Assembly (NCBI GenBank): GCA_002499015.1
Contig: DAJY01000030.1
Coordinates: 3,605 to 8,927 of the forward strand
Direction of reading: 5' to 3'
DNA from: Euryarchaeota archaeon UBA242
GTDB lineage: Archaea; Thermoplasmatota; Poseidoniia; Poseidoniales; Poseidoniaceae
Length of the DNA: 5,323 nt
Below, piece after piece: positions 1 through 5,323 of this stretch; position 1 is the first letter of the stretch; every line of letters starts with the position of its first letter. A program made the translations under genes and the position numbers. The notes under the pieces are model-generated. The model was given only the letters and a program-made list of their open reading frames with translations, was not told the DNA's origin and did not search any database.

Positions 1-2
1 TT

Positions 3-1961
3 CCACAGGCACTTTACCAAGATTCAGTCCGAATCTCTACCGAATATGATGGTGAAATTGATTTAATTAAGACATTTGCTCACACAACTGGAGATTTAGA
101 TTTCATTAATAATACTGCATGGACCTATCTCCTTGGCGATGGAGGCAATTATAGTTGGCTAAATTTATCTTCACTATCGGTTACTTTAGATTATGTTTCT
201 GCCGGAACTACAGACGATAGCCAATTGAACGTCGATGCGGTAGGATTGCGAATAGAATACCGCTCACCTTGGTATGGTGGTGAAGTTGGCCATGCAAGTT
301 CTACATTTTCAGGTTTTGAGATGCCAATTAGTTCTCTTGATTTGACCTCAGGCACATTTGAAAACATTGCATATTCTTCTTGTGGATTAGAGACGAGTAT
401 CGAAGGAACTAGTGGAAGTTGGACCAGTGATCCGTTTGAAACACCGCCTTCTCAAACAATTGGCCGTGTTCATTATCAGTTGATGAATGAGTCACTGGAT
501 GATGTTATACTTGAATACGCATCTTCTAGCGATGGTAGTACTTTCACGAATTTCACAGTAATCAATGAAAATACTTTACTCCCAGACATCGCATTTGTAA
601 GTATAAAATTGAGCACAATTACATCTTGTATTACTTCAGTTTCAATCGATATCAACGATCCATCAATTAGTATCAGTGGAAATATTATTGGCGATGTAGA
701 TGGATTCAATACTCAGTATACTAGATGGTTGATTTATGTTGGAGGCGAAGTAGTTTCTAATGAACCAATAGTAACAGGTTCTTTTTCATTAAGTTTCCCG
801 ATTGGTAAATACATGTCAGCGGGCGATACATCTGTAGAAGTTGAAATTAAATCTTGGTTTAACTGGGATTCGGATGGTAGCGTTAGTACAACAATAGTTG
901 AGATTAATTCAGTTGTAATCACTGGAGGATATGAGTTGGAGTGGGATGAAGACCCAGTTTGTATCGCAGTTGGAGACCAAACCCTGACCGAGGATAGTGG
1001 TGGAATTATTTTACCATTTACCAACCGCTGCACAGATGATAGAACTGCATTGGATGATTTACAAATAGATATTGTTAACACAAATCCGGATATAGTTACT
1101 GTTGATTTAACTCAAGGAGATATTCGTTTAGCACTGGTAAATGACCAATCAGGTCAAGCTGTTGTTACCACTACAGTAATCGATGTGGCGGGAAATATCT
1201 GGAGTGAAACATTCACCATCATAATCGAGTCAGTAGACGATGTACCTGTAATTAATGAGTTTCCATCTCTAGTTCCAGTGGAGCATGAGATTTTGACTCA
1301 AGTTGAATTGTTATACCACGATACTGATTCTTCATCCTTGACCGCTTTTACTAATCGTAGTTGGGCTACCGTTAATTTACAGCAAGGGATTATCGAAATA
1401 ACCGCTCCTAACCCTGGATATCATTCGGTCTTGATTTCTGTTTGTGATACCACTTCATGCTCTGAAAGAGTACTTGATCTAGAAGTTTTAGCATTACCAG
1501 ATTTGATAATAGAGTCAATAGATATAGGCGATGAAACGATTAGGGAAGGTGATATTGTTGATGTCCGTATTTACGTTAGAAATATCGGGCGAACAAACGC
1601 TAATTTGATTTCTGTTCGTTGTGATGCAGATAATGTATTAATTGCTATTGCGCAACCGATATCATTCCTTCAACCGGGTGAATTGGGTGTAGTGACCTGT
1701 GAATGGATTGTTCCTGAGGGAGATGGTGTAGTAGTGATATCAGCCGTGGTCGATAGAGGATTAGAGATTGATGAGGTTGCTGAAGATAATAATCAAGCAG
1801 AAATCATTGTTACTATTGAAGAAGAAATAAAACAACAACCTGTTAGTAGTGGTTTGCAAATGTCTTCAACCGCAATGACTACTCTAGCGATTGCATCTCT
1901 TATTGCCATAATCGGATTATTTGCTTTCTTGGCTCCTTCAAAAATAAGAAAAATCGAGTGA
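3..1961 (+). CDS. Large membrane-anchored surface protein with Ig/cadherin-like and CARDB domains (5'-truncated by window)
   Basis: The frame is open from the first bases, so this is the last 652 residues of a longer protein. A TTG at 225 could be taken as a start, but it lies inside continuous beta-rich coding sequence and is very unlikely to be one. Numbering from the codon at 3: residues 1-315 are beta-rich with no domain I can name; about 318-411 and 414-497 look like tandem Ig/cadherin-like domains; about 498-605 resemble a CARDB domain (starts LPDLIIESIDIG, ends with an acidic EVAEDNNQAE stretch). A hydrophobic helix at about 623-644 is followed by a basic tail, PSKIRKIE. Eight cysteines (127, 209, 320, 343, 481, 486, 540, 566) fall into plausible within-domain pairs, and several N-x-S/T sequons are present. 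Both suit an exported protein. Inferred topology: bulk outside, C-terminus in the cytoplasm, with a signal peptide expected upstream of the window. Role is probably adhesion or cell envelope; ligand and any enzymatic activity are unknown. Confidence 0.88.
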   Translation, partial: PQALYQDSVRISTEYDGEIDLIKTFAHTTGDLDFINNTAWTYLLGDGGNYSWLNLSSLSVTLDYVSAGTTDDSQLNVDAVGLRIEYRSPWYGGEVGHASSTFSGFEMPISSLDLTSGTFENIAYSSCGLETSIEGTSGSWTSDPFETPPSQTIGRVHYQLMNESLDDVILEYASSSDGSTFTNFTVINENTLLPDIAFVSIKLSTITSCITSVSIDINDPSISISGNIIGDVDGFNTQYTRWLIYVGGEVVSNEPIVTGSFSLSFPIGKYMSAGDTSVEVEIKSWFNWDSDGSVSTTIVEINSVVITGGYELEWDEDPVCIAVGDQTLTEDSGGIILPFTNRCTDDRTALDDLQIDIVNTNPDIVTVDLTQGDIRLALVNDQSGQAVVTTTVIDVAGNIWSETFTIIIESVDDVPVINEFPSLVPVEHEILTQVELLYHDTDSSSLTAFTNRSWATVNLQQGIIEITAPNPGYHSVLISVCDTTSCSERVLDLEVLALPDLIIESIDIGDETIREGDIVDVRIYVRNIGRTNANLISVRCDADNVLIAIAQPISFLQPGELGVVTCEWIVPEGDGVVVISAVVDRGLEIDEVAEDNNQAEIIVTIEEEIKQQPVSSGLQMSSTAMTTLAIASLIAIIGLFAFLAPSKIRKIE

Positions 1962-1973
1962 TTTTGCTTAATC

Positions 1974-2000
1974 GAAATCATAGTGATTTCAAATATCACT
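1974..2000. repeat. Overlapping inverted repeats after the surface-protein stop
   Basis: Two hairpins share one arm. GAAATCA (1974-1980) and TGATTTC (1984-1990) form a perfect 7-bp repeat around TAG. AGTGAT (1982-1987) and ATCACT (1995-2000) form a 6-bp repeat around a 7-nt loop. They cannot form together. The position 12 nt after the stop, and the TTTT at 1962-1965, suggest a role at the mRNA 3' end, either termination or protection. There is no strong plus-strand T tract after the hairpins, so a terminator call is tentative. Confidence 0.4.
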
Positions 2001-2014
2001 TGTCGTATAACGGT

Positions 2015-2068
2015 AAAAACACCCTCAAACTTGATAGGCAAACCGTGTCAGACAAGATTGCTTTGAGG
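2015..2068 (-). terminator. Minus-strand hairpin followed by T5; possible terminator or structured RNA end
   Basis: CCTCAAA (2023-2029) and TTTGAGG (2062-2068) are perfectly complementary over 7 bp. Inside them GCAA (2038-2041) can pair with TTGC (2058-2061), stacking directly on the outer stem; alternatively CTTG (2030-2033) pairs with CAAG (2053-2056). Read on the minus strand, the stem is followed within a few bases by TTTTT (complement of 2015-2019). ACAC (2019-2022) and GTGT (2045-2048) are also complementary and would cross the main stem, giving a possible H-type pseudoknot. The segment 2040-2080 is richer in G+C than its surroundings and carries a G6 run at 2071-2076. It could be a second terminator behind cbf5 or the 3' end of a small RNA. 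The family is not recognised. Confidence 0.3.
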
Positions 2069-2180
2069 CTGGGGGGCCGTTCACTTAGGTGACAAAGTAG
2101 GTTGTAAACCATTATGTCTGAACTAAAGATAAGAATTGAAACTGATGAATATATTTACGAAGAATATTTCGAAGCTTGAG

Positions 2181-2228
2181 TTTCACAAAAAGTCAATATC
2201 CATTATTGGATATTTGGCATAAGTGAAA
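2181..2228 (-). terminator. Long stem-loop with T5 tract, likely terminator of the EMC3-like/cmk/cbf5 operon
   Basis: The inner stem is AATATCCA (2195-2202) with TGGATATT (2207-2214) around a 4-nt loop. It can be extended by GTC (2192-2194) with GGC (2216-2218) past a bulged T. On the minus strand this is followed immediately by TTTTT (complement of 2187-2191), only about 15-45 nt past the cbf5 stop. An outer pair, TTTCAC (2181-2186) with GTGAAA (2223-2228), encloses the whole element, so it can fold from either strand and may also stop transcripts coming from the surface-protein gene. A hairpin is not required for archaeal termination, but the T tract is the relevant signal. Confidence 0.5.
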
Positions 2229-2230
2229 TC

Positions 2231-3199
2231 TTATTCGGACTTTTTCCATCTTCTTGGATATAGATCTTGATCGAGGAGAACCATGCTAGGTCTAGCTATT
2301 TCTCCACTTTCCATATCCTTTACAGAATCACTTGTGACAATCATGTTGACAATACCAACAGTTTCTCCTTTCATTGTGTTGACAACAATATCTCTCCCCT
2401 CATCGATAGCAGGGTCGATACTTACTATTCCAGGTCTTAGCAATGGTGCGCCATGTGATAAAGCAGCAGCAGCACTATCCTTCACGGTGACACTCGGATA
2501 ATCGAGAAGTAGTTTCTCAATAGGATGGATTATTCTCAACAGTGCCTCAGGTTGAGACAATTCCTTCCAAAGCCAATACGCATCGGCTAATTGTTGTAGA
2601 GTTACACAATCATCAAGAGTAAAAATCCCGGAAGCCTCTCTTCTTAATTCTTTTAATTCAACCTTCATGTTCAATAAAAGTCCCATGTCCCGAGCCATTG
2701 TTCTAATGTATGTTCCAGCTTCACATTCAACTCTTGCTACCATTTGATTATTCTTGAAATCTAGTTTTTCAAATTTGAAGATACGACGGCTTCGTACTTG
2801 TATTTTGACTGCAGAAATTTCAGGTGGTACATTGAAAACTCTTCCAGTCATGTTTGACATAACTTGTTTCAACATTTTGCTATCAGGTTCTGAAGCAAAG
2901 CGGAATACGCAGATATATGTCTTATCATGAGTCAAGATTTTCTTGGTTAGTTTCATTGATTTTCCAGCCATTAAAGGCAAGACTCCGGTTGCGAATGGAT
3001 CTAGAGTTCCACCATGGCCTAAGCGCTCTAATCCGAACATATTTCTAGCCCAAGATGCAACTTGGTGAGAGGATGGACCTGCAGCTTTGTCAAGAAGAAT
3101 AAATCCAGATTCAAGTCTTTCTTCAACTGTACGCATGTCTGGGATTTTACCGATATCATCATCGGTTTTTGCTTCGGAATCTAGTATAATTCGGCTCAT
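2231..3199 (-). CDS. cbf5: tRNA/rRNA pseudouridine synthase Cbf5 (TruB family, with PUA domain)
   Basis: This is the catalytic subunit of the archaeal H/ACA ribonucleoprotein. It converts uridine to pseudouridine in rRNA under guide RNAs and can modify tRNA U55. At 322 residues it is near the family's usual length. Motif I is GFILLDKAAGPSSHQV (32-47). The catalytic loop is GHGGTLDPFATGVLP (61-75), with catalytic Asp67. The conserved Tyr95 lies in KTYICVFRF, and the conserved Arg167 in CEAGTYIRTMARD (159-171). RREASGIF follows at 186-193. A PUA domain spans about 235-318 (HGAPLLRPGI at 249-258, YPRRWKK near the end). The ATG overlaps the cmk TGA by 4 nt, with GGAGG 7 nt upstream, so this start is well supported and translation is probably coupled. 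The catalytic loop (LDPFATG) looks more like bacterial TruB than the usual archaeal Cbf5 form (LDPKVTG), and motif I has KAAG where KPxG is typical. The PUA domain and overall length still favour Cbf5. Confidence 0.95.
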   Translation of the reverse strand: MSRIILDSEAKTDDDIGKIPDMRTVEERLESGFILLDKAAGPSSHQVASWARNMFGLERLGHGGTLDPFATGVLPLMAGKSMKLTKKILTHDKTYICVFRFASEPDSKMLKQVMSNMTGRVFNVPPEISAVKIQVRSRRIFKFEKLDFKNNQMVARVECEAGTYIRTMARDMGLLLNMKVELKELRREASGIFTLDDCVTLQQLADAYWLWKELSQPEALLRIIHPIEKLLLDYPSVTVKDSAAAALSHGAPLLRPGIVSIDPAIDEGRDIVVNTMKGETVGIVNMIVTSDSVKDMESGEIARPSMVLLDQDLYPRRWKKSE

Positions 3200-3211
3200 T
3201 TAAAATCCTCC
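3196..3211 (-). promoter_or_regulatory. Shine-Dalgarno and ATGA stop/start overlap for cbf5
   Basis: On the minus strand GGAGG (complement of 3207-3211) lies 7 nt before the cbf5 ATG, inside the last codons of cmk. The cmk TGA and cbf5 ATG share the ATGA at 3199-3196. This fixes the cbf5 start and indicates translational coupling. Confidence 0.8.
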
Positions 3212-3735
3212 AAAATCTTGACAACGGCTGAAAGCACTTCGTCAATGCTCATCTCACTGGCATCGAGTACATGGGTGTATGCCTCGCGGTCTTGTGGCTG
3301 GATGTTGTATAATTTTGAAAAGCGCTCAGCATCTACTGCGGAGCGTTTGGCATTTGCTTCAATCGCTTGAATAACAGTGCCACCCTCTCTAGCAACTACT
3401 CTTTGGGCTCTTACTTCGTCATTTACATCAACCCAAAGTCTAACACAATCAATATTCAAAAGGTGCGCCCACCAACCCGATAACCTAGATTCAATGATGT
3501 CAAATGAATCATTTCCAGACATTTTTTCCTTTAGTAGTTCATCTAGTTCCTTGTCCACTTGTAAATCTGCTTTGCATAATTCAGCAAAATCAGCGAGTGT
3601 CATACCACGTTTCTTTGCTTCTGAACGAAACACATCTCCTCCGTTGAGAGAAGTCCAGTTGTAGGATTGAACCAGTTTACTGACAAGGGTGCTAGTACCG
3701 CTTCCGGGATGACCAGAGACGGTGATCTTGACCAT
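3196..3735 (-). CDS. cmk: Archaeal-type cytidylate (CMP) kinase
   Basis: This cytoplasmic enzyme phosphorylates CMP and dCMP with ATP to give the diphosphates, in pyrimidine nucleotide salvage and CTP/dCTP supply. At 179 residues it matches the short archaeal Cmk class rather than the roughly 225-residue bacterial one. The P-loop is SGHPGSGTST (7-16), with Thr14 at the usual Walker A lysine position; a GSGTxT form is, to my recollection, common in archaeal Cmk, so this is probably not a defect. Other landmarks are GGDVFR (32-37), an acidic VDKELDELL stretch (60-68), ESRLSGWW (82-89, matching the family's E-x-R-L-x-G-W), an arginine lid around RVVAREGG (112-119) and a C-terminal VLDAS (156-160). 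The start ATG follows the stop of the EMC3-like gene by 3 nt. GGTG lies 6 nt upstream as a Shine-Dalgarno (complement of 3742-3745), inside that gene's last codons. The 3' end overlaps cbf5 by 4 nt, so it is the middle gene of an operon. Confidence 0.92.
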   Translation of the reverse strand: MVKITVSGHPGSGTSTLVSKLVQSYNWTSLNGGDVFRSEAKKRGMTLADFAELCKADLQVDKELDELLKEKMSGNDSFDIIESRLSGWWAHLLNIDCVRLWVDVNDEVRAQRVVAREGGTVIQAIEANAKRSAVDAERFSKLYNIQPQDREAYTHVLDASEMSIDEVLSAVVKILEDFK

Positions 3736-3738
3736 ATT

Positions 3739-4698
3739 TCACACCCACTCGGTCAAGCAGATATTACATCTTTTTGTTCTTGGTCCATCTTTTGTAAAGG
3801 CATTACTTCCACAATCTGGGCATTCAGTTTTTTGGCCCCACGGTTCCGCAGAATTATCTTGCTGTTTCTTTTCCGAGGTAGATTCAACATTACTTTGTTT
3901 TCTTGGGCCACCTTTGCGTTGTGAGCGTTGCTGTCTTTTCCTTGCTTGTTCTAACTTTTCAGCAGGTTTGGTAGCAACTAAGTGTAAAAGTGGCTCTTTT
4001 ATCATCTCTCCAGCATTGATTAGTGGGTGGTTTCTATATCTAAACAATTTGATATGACGGTCTACAACTCTTCCCAAAGGAGCACTCATGCAAATGTATG
4101 TGCAAATCCATGCAGGGAAAAATAGGAATTTGTCGTCTAATAAATTCCACTCAGGTGTCCATGGAAGTGAAACATAATCAACTCTAAATTGCTCAACAGA
4201 AGATGTAAGCCAAGCAAAAATACCTATGATGAAAATCATTGTAAACATCATTGGTTTCATCGCTCCCATTTGTATCTTCATTTGTTCAGGCATCATTTGT
4301 TGCTGTAAGATTGTTGATTTTTCTTGTAAGATAGGGTCTCGAGACATTCTTGCATCGTTCATCATCTTTCGAACTTGACCTTGTCGGTGTCCGATATGAG
4401 CTTGGGCCATTGGGTCCATGAAAAAGTTACGAAGAACAGTATTTATGGTCATAGAAAATGTTCCTAGAATTAATACCGTGATGACGAAATAGGACTGTTC
4501 TGGGAGTATTGGGGAGAGAATCGGGTCCGCCATCTCTCCTAGTGAAATCCTTATGTTTGGGTTTAAGATAAGTAATGTCATTCCAATCATTACGACTAAC
4601 ATAATTCCCATTGAGCCACCCGGTGGGGATGGTGGTGCTGGGCTAGAATTACCTGACATATTTGGTGGGCGTAGCATAAAGGGCATGAAGGTTAGCAT
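3739..4698 (-). CDS. EMC3/TMCO1-like (DUF106) membrane protein with C-terminal zinc ribbon
   Basis: This is an archaeal member of the Oxa1/YidC/EMC3/TMCO1 superfamily, presumed to help insert or fold membrane proteins. Its 319 residues contain four likely membrane segments at about 29-47, 69-93, 149-168 and 191-210. Between segments 2 and 3 lies a hydrophilic, Met- and Gln-rich stretch (about 94-148) that probably forms the cytoplasmic coiled coil of the family. The N-terminus has a Pro/Ser-rich segment (about 11-28). After segment 4 comes a basic, Gln/Lys/Arg-rich linker (about 244-290), then a zinc ribbon with CPDC (293-296) and CNIC (311-314) ending five residues later. The linker and ribbon are additions to the core fold as I know it. 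The start at 4698 has AAGG (complement of 4707-4710) 8 nt upstream; internal Met6, Met8 and Met14 are less well supported. It is first in the operon with cmk and cbf5, a position that agrees with DUF106-cmk linkage in other archaea. Family assignment rests on topology and context. Confidence 0.82.
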   Translation of the reverse strand: MLTFMPFMLRPPNMSGNSSPAPPSPPGGSMGIMLVVMIGMTLLILNPNIRISLGEMADPILSPILPEQSYFVITVLILGTFSMTINTVLRNFFMDPMAQAHIGHRQGQVRKMMNDARMSRDPILQEKSTILQQQMMPEQMKIQMGAMKPMMFTMIFIIGIFAWLTSSVEQFRVDYVSLPWTPEWNLLDDKFLFFPAWICTYICMSAPLGRVVDRHIKLFRYRNHPLINAGEMIKEPLLHLVATKPAEKLEQARKRQQRSQRKGGPRKQSNVESTSEKKQQDNSAEPWGQKTECPDCGSNAFTKDGPRTKRCNICLTEWV

Positions 4699-4812
4699 TA
4701 ATTATACCTTAAATTAAGAATTTACTGGTGTATTGATTGCCACCGCGATTTGTTAATGCAGAGAGTAATAGAACTTTTATGGGTGGAGTTGGAGGTATAG
4801 GTAAGAGGGAAT
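4699..4812. promoter_or_regulatory. Divergent promoter region between the EMC3-like operon and the 140-aa gene
   Basis: These 114 bp separate two divergent genes and must hold both promoters unless the plus-strand gene is read from elsewhere. For the minus strand, CATAAAAG (complement of 4775-4782) is the best TATA-like element and would give a leader of roughly 50 nt. For the plus strand the same site reads CTTTTATG and is a weaker TATA candidate; it would place the start of transcription close to the gene. A perfect 11-bp palindrome, CTTAAATTAAG (4708-4718), overlaps the Shine-Dalgarno of the EMC3-like gene and could be an operator or chance AT-rich symmetry. No clear BRE was found. Confidence 0.35.
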
Positions 4813-5235
4813 ATGATGCGCCGTACAGAACCATTAGATGTTGATGACTCATGGCAACATTCTCTTCCAATGCCAATGCCAAACCAACCAGTTTATGCGA
4901 CTGAATTGAATCTAATCGAACAACTCGATAAATTATCAATCGTTCCTAGAGTTTTTCTTTGGACTGATTCGGAAAGACGCTGTACCCACGGCTGGGAATT
5001 TCTTGCAAGTGTGCGTCAAGGAGTTCCACCACAAGGTATTGAGGCAGAATTAATTGCTTGGTGTGGACAATATCCTAAAGCTTGGTTAGTTGTAGATCTC
5101 AGAGATGGTGTTATTCCACCAAGTACTACTCGTCCATTAGCCGATGTATTATCTTCAATAGAACGTCAAGTGATTGTAATGGTCAGTTCTGGAGCAAATA
5201 ATTCAGACTGGCCTCAGTGGCAATTACCACTATGA
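4813..5235 (+). CDS. Hypothetical Trp-rich protein, unknown function
   Basis: I do not recognise this 140-residue protein. The N-terminal 25 residues are probably disordered, with a PMPMPNQP stretch at 19-26. From about 30 it has alternating helix-like and strand-like segments: a helix near 31-41, VPRVFLW (44-50), a helix near 76-87, AWLVVDL (90-96), a helix near 107-117 and QVIVMVSS (119-126). That pattern suggests a small alpha/beta, Rossmann- or flavodoxin-like fold, but no nucleotide-binding loop is evident. Seven tryptophans in 140 residues is high. There are two cysteines (57, 84), no signal peptide and no membrane helix, so it is probably cytoplasmic. Two adjacent ATGs (4813, 4816) are possible starts; GAGGGA at 4805-4810 is better spaced for the second. 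An in-frame TAG at 4798 excludes a longer form. It is transcribed away from the EMC3-like operon. A 17-codon frame overlaps its stop by ATGA. Confidence 0.75.
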   Translation: MMRRTEPLDVDDSWQHSLPMPMPNQPVYATELNLIEQLDKLSIVPRVFLWTDSERRCTHGWEFLASVRQGVPPQGIEAELIAWCGQYPKAWLVVDLRDGVIPPSTTRPLADVLSSIERQVIVMVSSGANNSDWPQWQLPL

Positions 5236-5256
5236 ACTCTATTATGAGTTTGTTAC

Positions 5257-5277
5257 AAGGTGGCCTTAGGCCAACTT
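5257..5277. terminator. GC-rich stem-loop after the 140-aa gene
   Basis: TGGCC (5261-5265) and GGCCA (5269-5273) form a perfect 5-bp stem around TTA. It is extended by AAG (5257-5259) with CTT (5275-5277) across one G-A mismatch. It starts 21 nt after the stop at 5235. No T tract follows on either strand nearby, so it may be a 3'-end structure rather than a true archaeal terminator. Confidence 0.35.
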
Positions 5278-5323
5278 CACACTAATCAGAATGAAAATCC
5301 ACATGCACTGCACGCTGATGAAT
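5278..5323. other. Unresolved window edge
   Basis: Two readings compete. On the minus strand a frame open from the window edge ends at a TAG (complement of 5282-5284) with residues IHQRAVHVDFHSD, which could be the C-terminus of a convergent gene; the stem-loop at 5257-5277 would then lie between converging genes. On the plus strand an ATG at 5291 opens MKIHMHCTLMN to the edge, but without a Shine-Dalgarno. The stretch is too short to choose between them. Confidence 0.2.

Noticed and set aside
225..227. TTG as the start of the surface-protein gene
   Set aside because: The same frame is open back to position 3 with protein-like composition, and the TTG sits inside a beta strand (SQLNVDAVGLRIEY), so the gene begins upstream of the window.
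2010..2110. tRNA, 5S rRNA, SRP RNA or RNase P RNA in the structured patch
   Set aside because: No T-loop consensus, cloverleaf, SRP domain IV motif or RNase P conserved core could be found on either strand.
2114..2179. 21-residue frame MSELKIRIETDEYIYEEYFEA on the plus strand in the convergent gap
   Set aside because: It has an ATG and a start that looks protein-like, but no well-spaced Shine-Dalgarno, no promoter and no comparison to support it. It is short enough to occur by chance.
2283..2501. 72-residue plus-strand frame opposite cbf5
   Set aside because: It is antisense to the conserved PUA domain of Cbf5, with a low-complexity Ser/Thr/Ile/Leu composition typical of shadow frames.
3694..3717. 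Defective Walker A motif in cytidylate kinase (Thr in place of Lys)
   Set aside because: The GSGTxT form is, to my recollection, common in archaeal Cmk, and all other motifs are intact, so the gene is not likely to be broken.
3722..4057. Plus-strand frames of 85-111 residues opposite the EMC3-like gene
   Set aside because: They lie antisense to the zinc ribbon and linker of a well-supported gene; their Cys/Phe/Ser-rich composition mirrors the opposite strand.
4709..4939. 76-residue minus-strand frame across the divergent promoter and the start of the 140-aa gene
   Set aside because: It overlaps a better plus-strand gene and the promoter region, and has no recognisable features or Shine-Dalgarno.
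1..5323. CRISPR array, insertion sequence or defence/toxin system
   Set aside because: No direct repeats with regular spacing, no transposase-like frame, no terminal inverted repeats and no effector motifs were seen.

Overview
The window looks archaeal, most likely from a marine Thermoplasmatota lineage such as Poseidoniales (Marine Group II). The evidence is a minus-strand block of EMC3/TMCO1-like (DUF106) membrane protein, archaeal-type cytidylate kinase and Cbf5/TruB pseudouridine synthase, a linkage typical of archaea near the secY/adk/ribosomal-protein region. It sits beside a large, AT-rich, acidic, multi-Ig-like surface protein with a single C-terminal membrane anchor. The lineage is inferred from gene content and style. 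No database search was possible.

Layout. Positions 3-1961 (+) are the 3' part of a large secreted, membrane-anchored surface protein whose start lies upstream of the window: two Ig/cadherin-like domains, a CARDB-like domain, a transmembrane helix and a basic tail. Positions 1962-2230 separate it from the convergent cbf5 gene. This 269-bp gap holds several inverted repeats, two of which are followed by T5 tracts on the minus strand. Positions 4698 down to 2231 (-) are a tight three-gene operon, EMC3-like -> cmk -> cbf5, with a 3-nt gap at one junction and a 4-nt ATGA overlap at the other. Positions 4699-4812 are a 114-bp divergent promoter region. Positions 4813-5235 (+) encode a Trp-rich 140-residue protein of unknown function. 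Positions 5236-5323 hold a stem-loop and the edge of something that cannot be resolved.

How the genes work together. The operon combines a membrane insertase-family protein (membrane protein biogenesis), a CMP kinase (nucleotide supply) and a tRNA/rRNA pseudouridine synthase. Such genes are often co-transcribed with translation and secretion genes in archaea. The usual neighbours (secY, adk, L34e, L14e) are not seen here. The least ordinary points are a zinc ribbon on the C-terminus of the EMC3-like protein, a TruB-like catalytic motif in Cbf5, the structured convergent gap next to cbf5, and the unrecognised 140-residue protein. I see no CRISPR array, tRNA, rRNA, insertion sequence or defence system, and nothing that clearly amounts to a new biological system.
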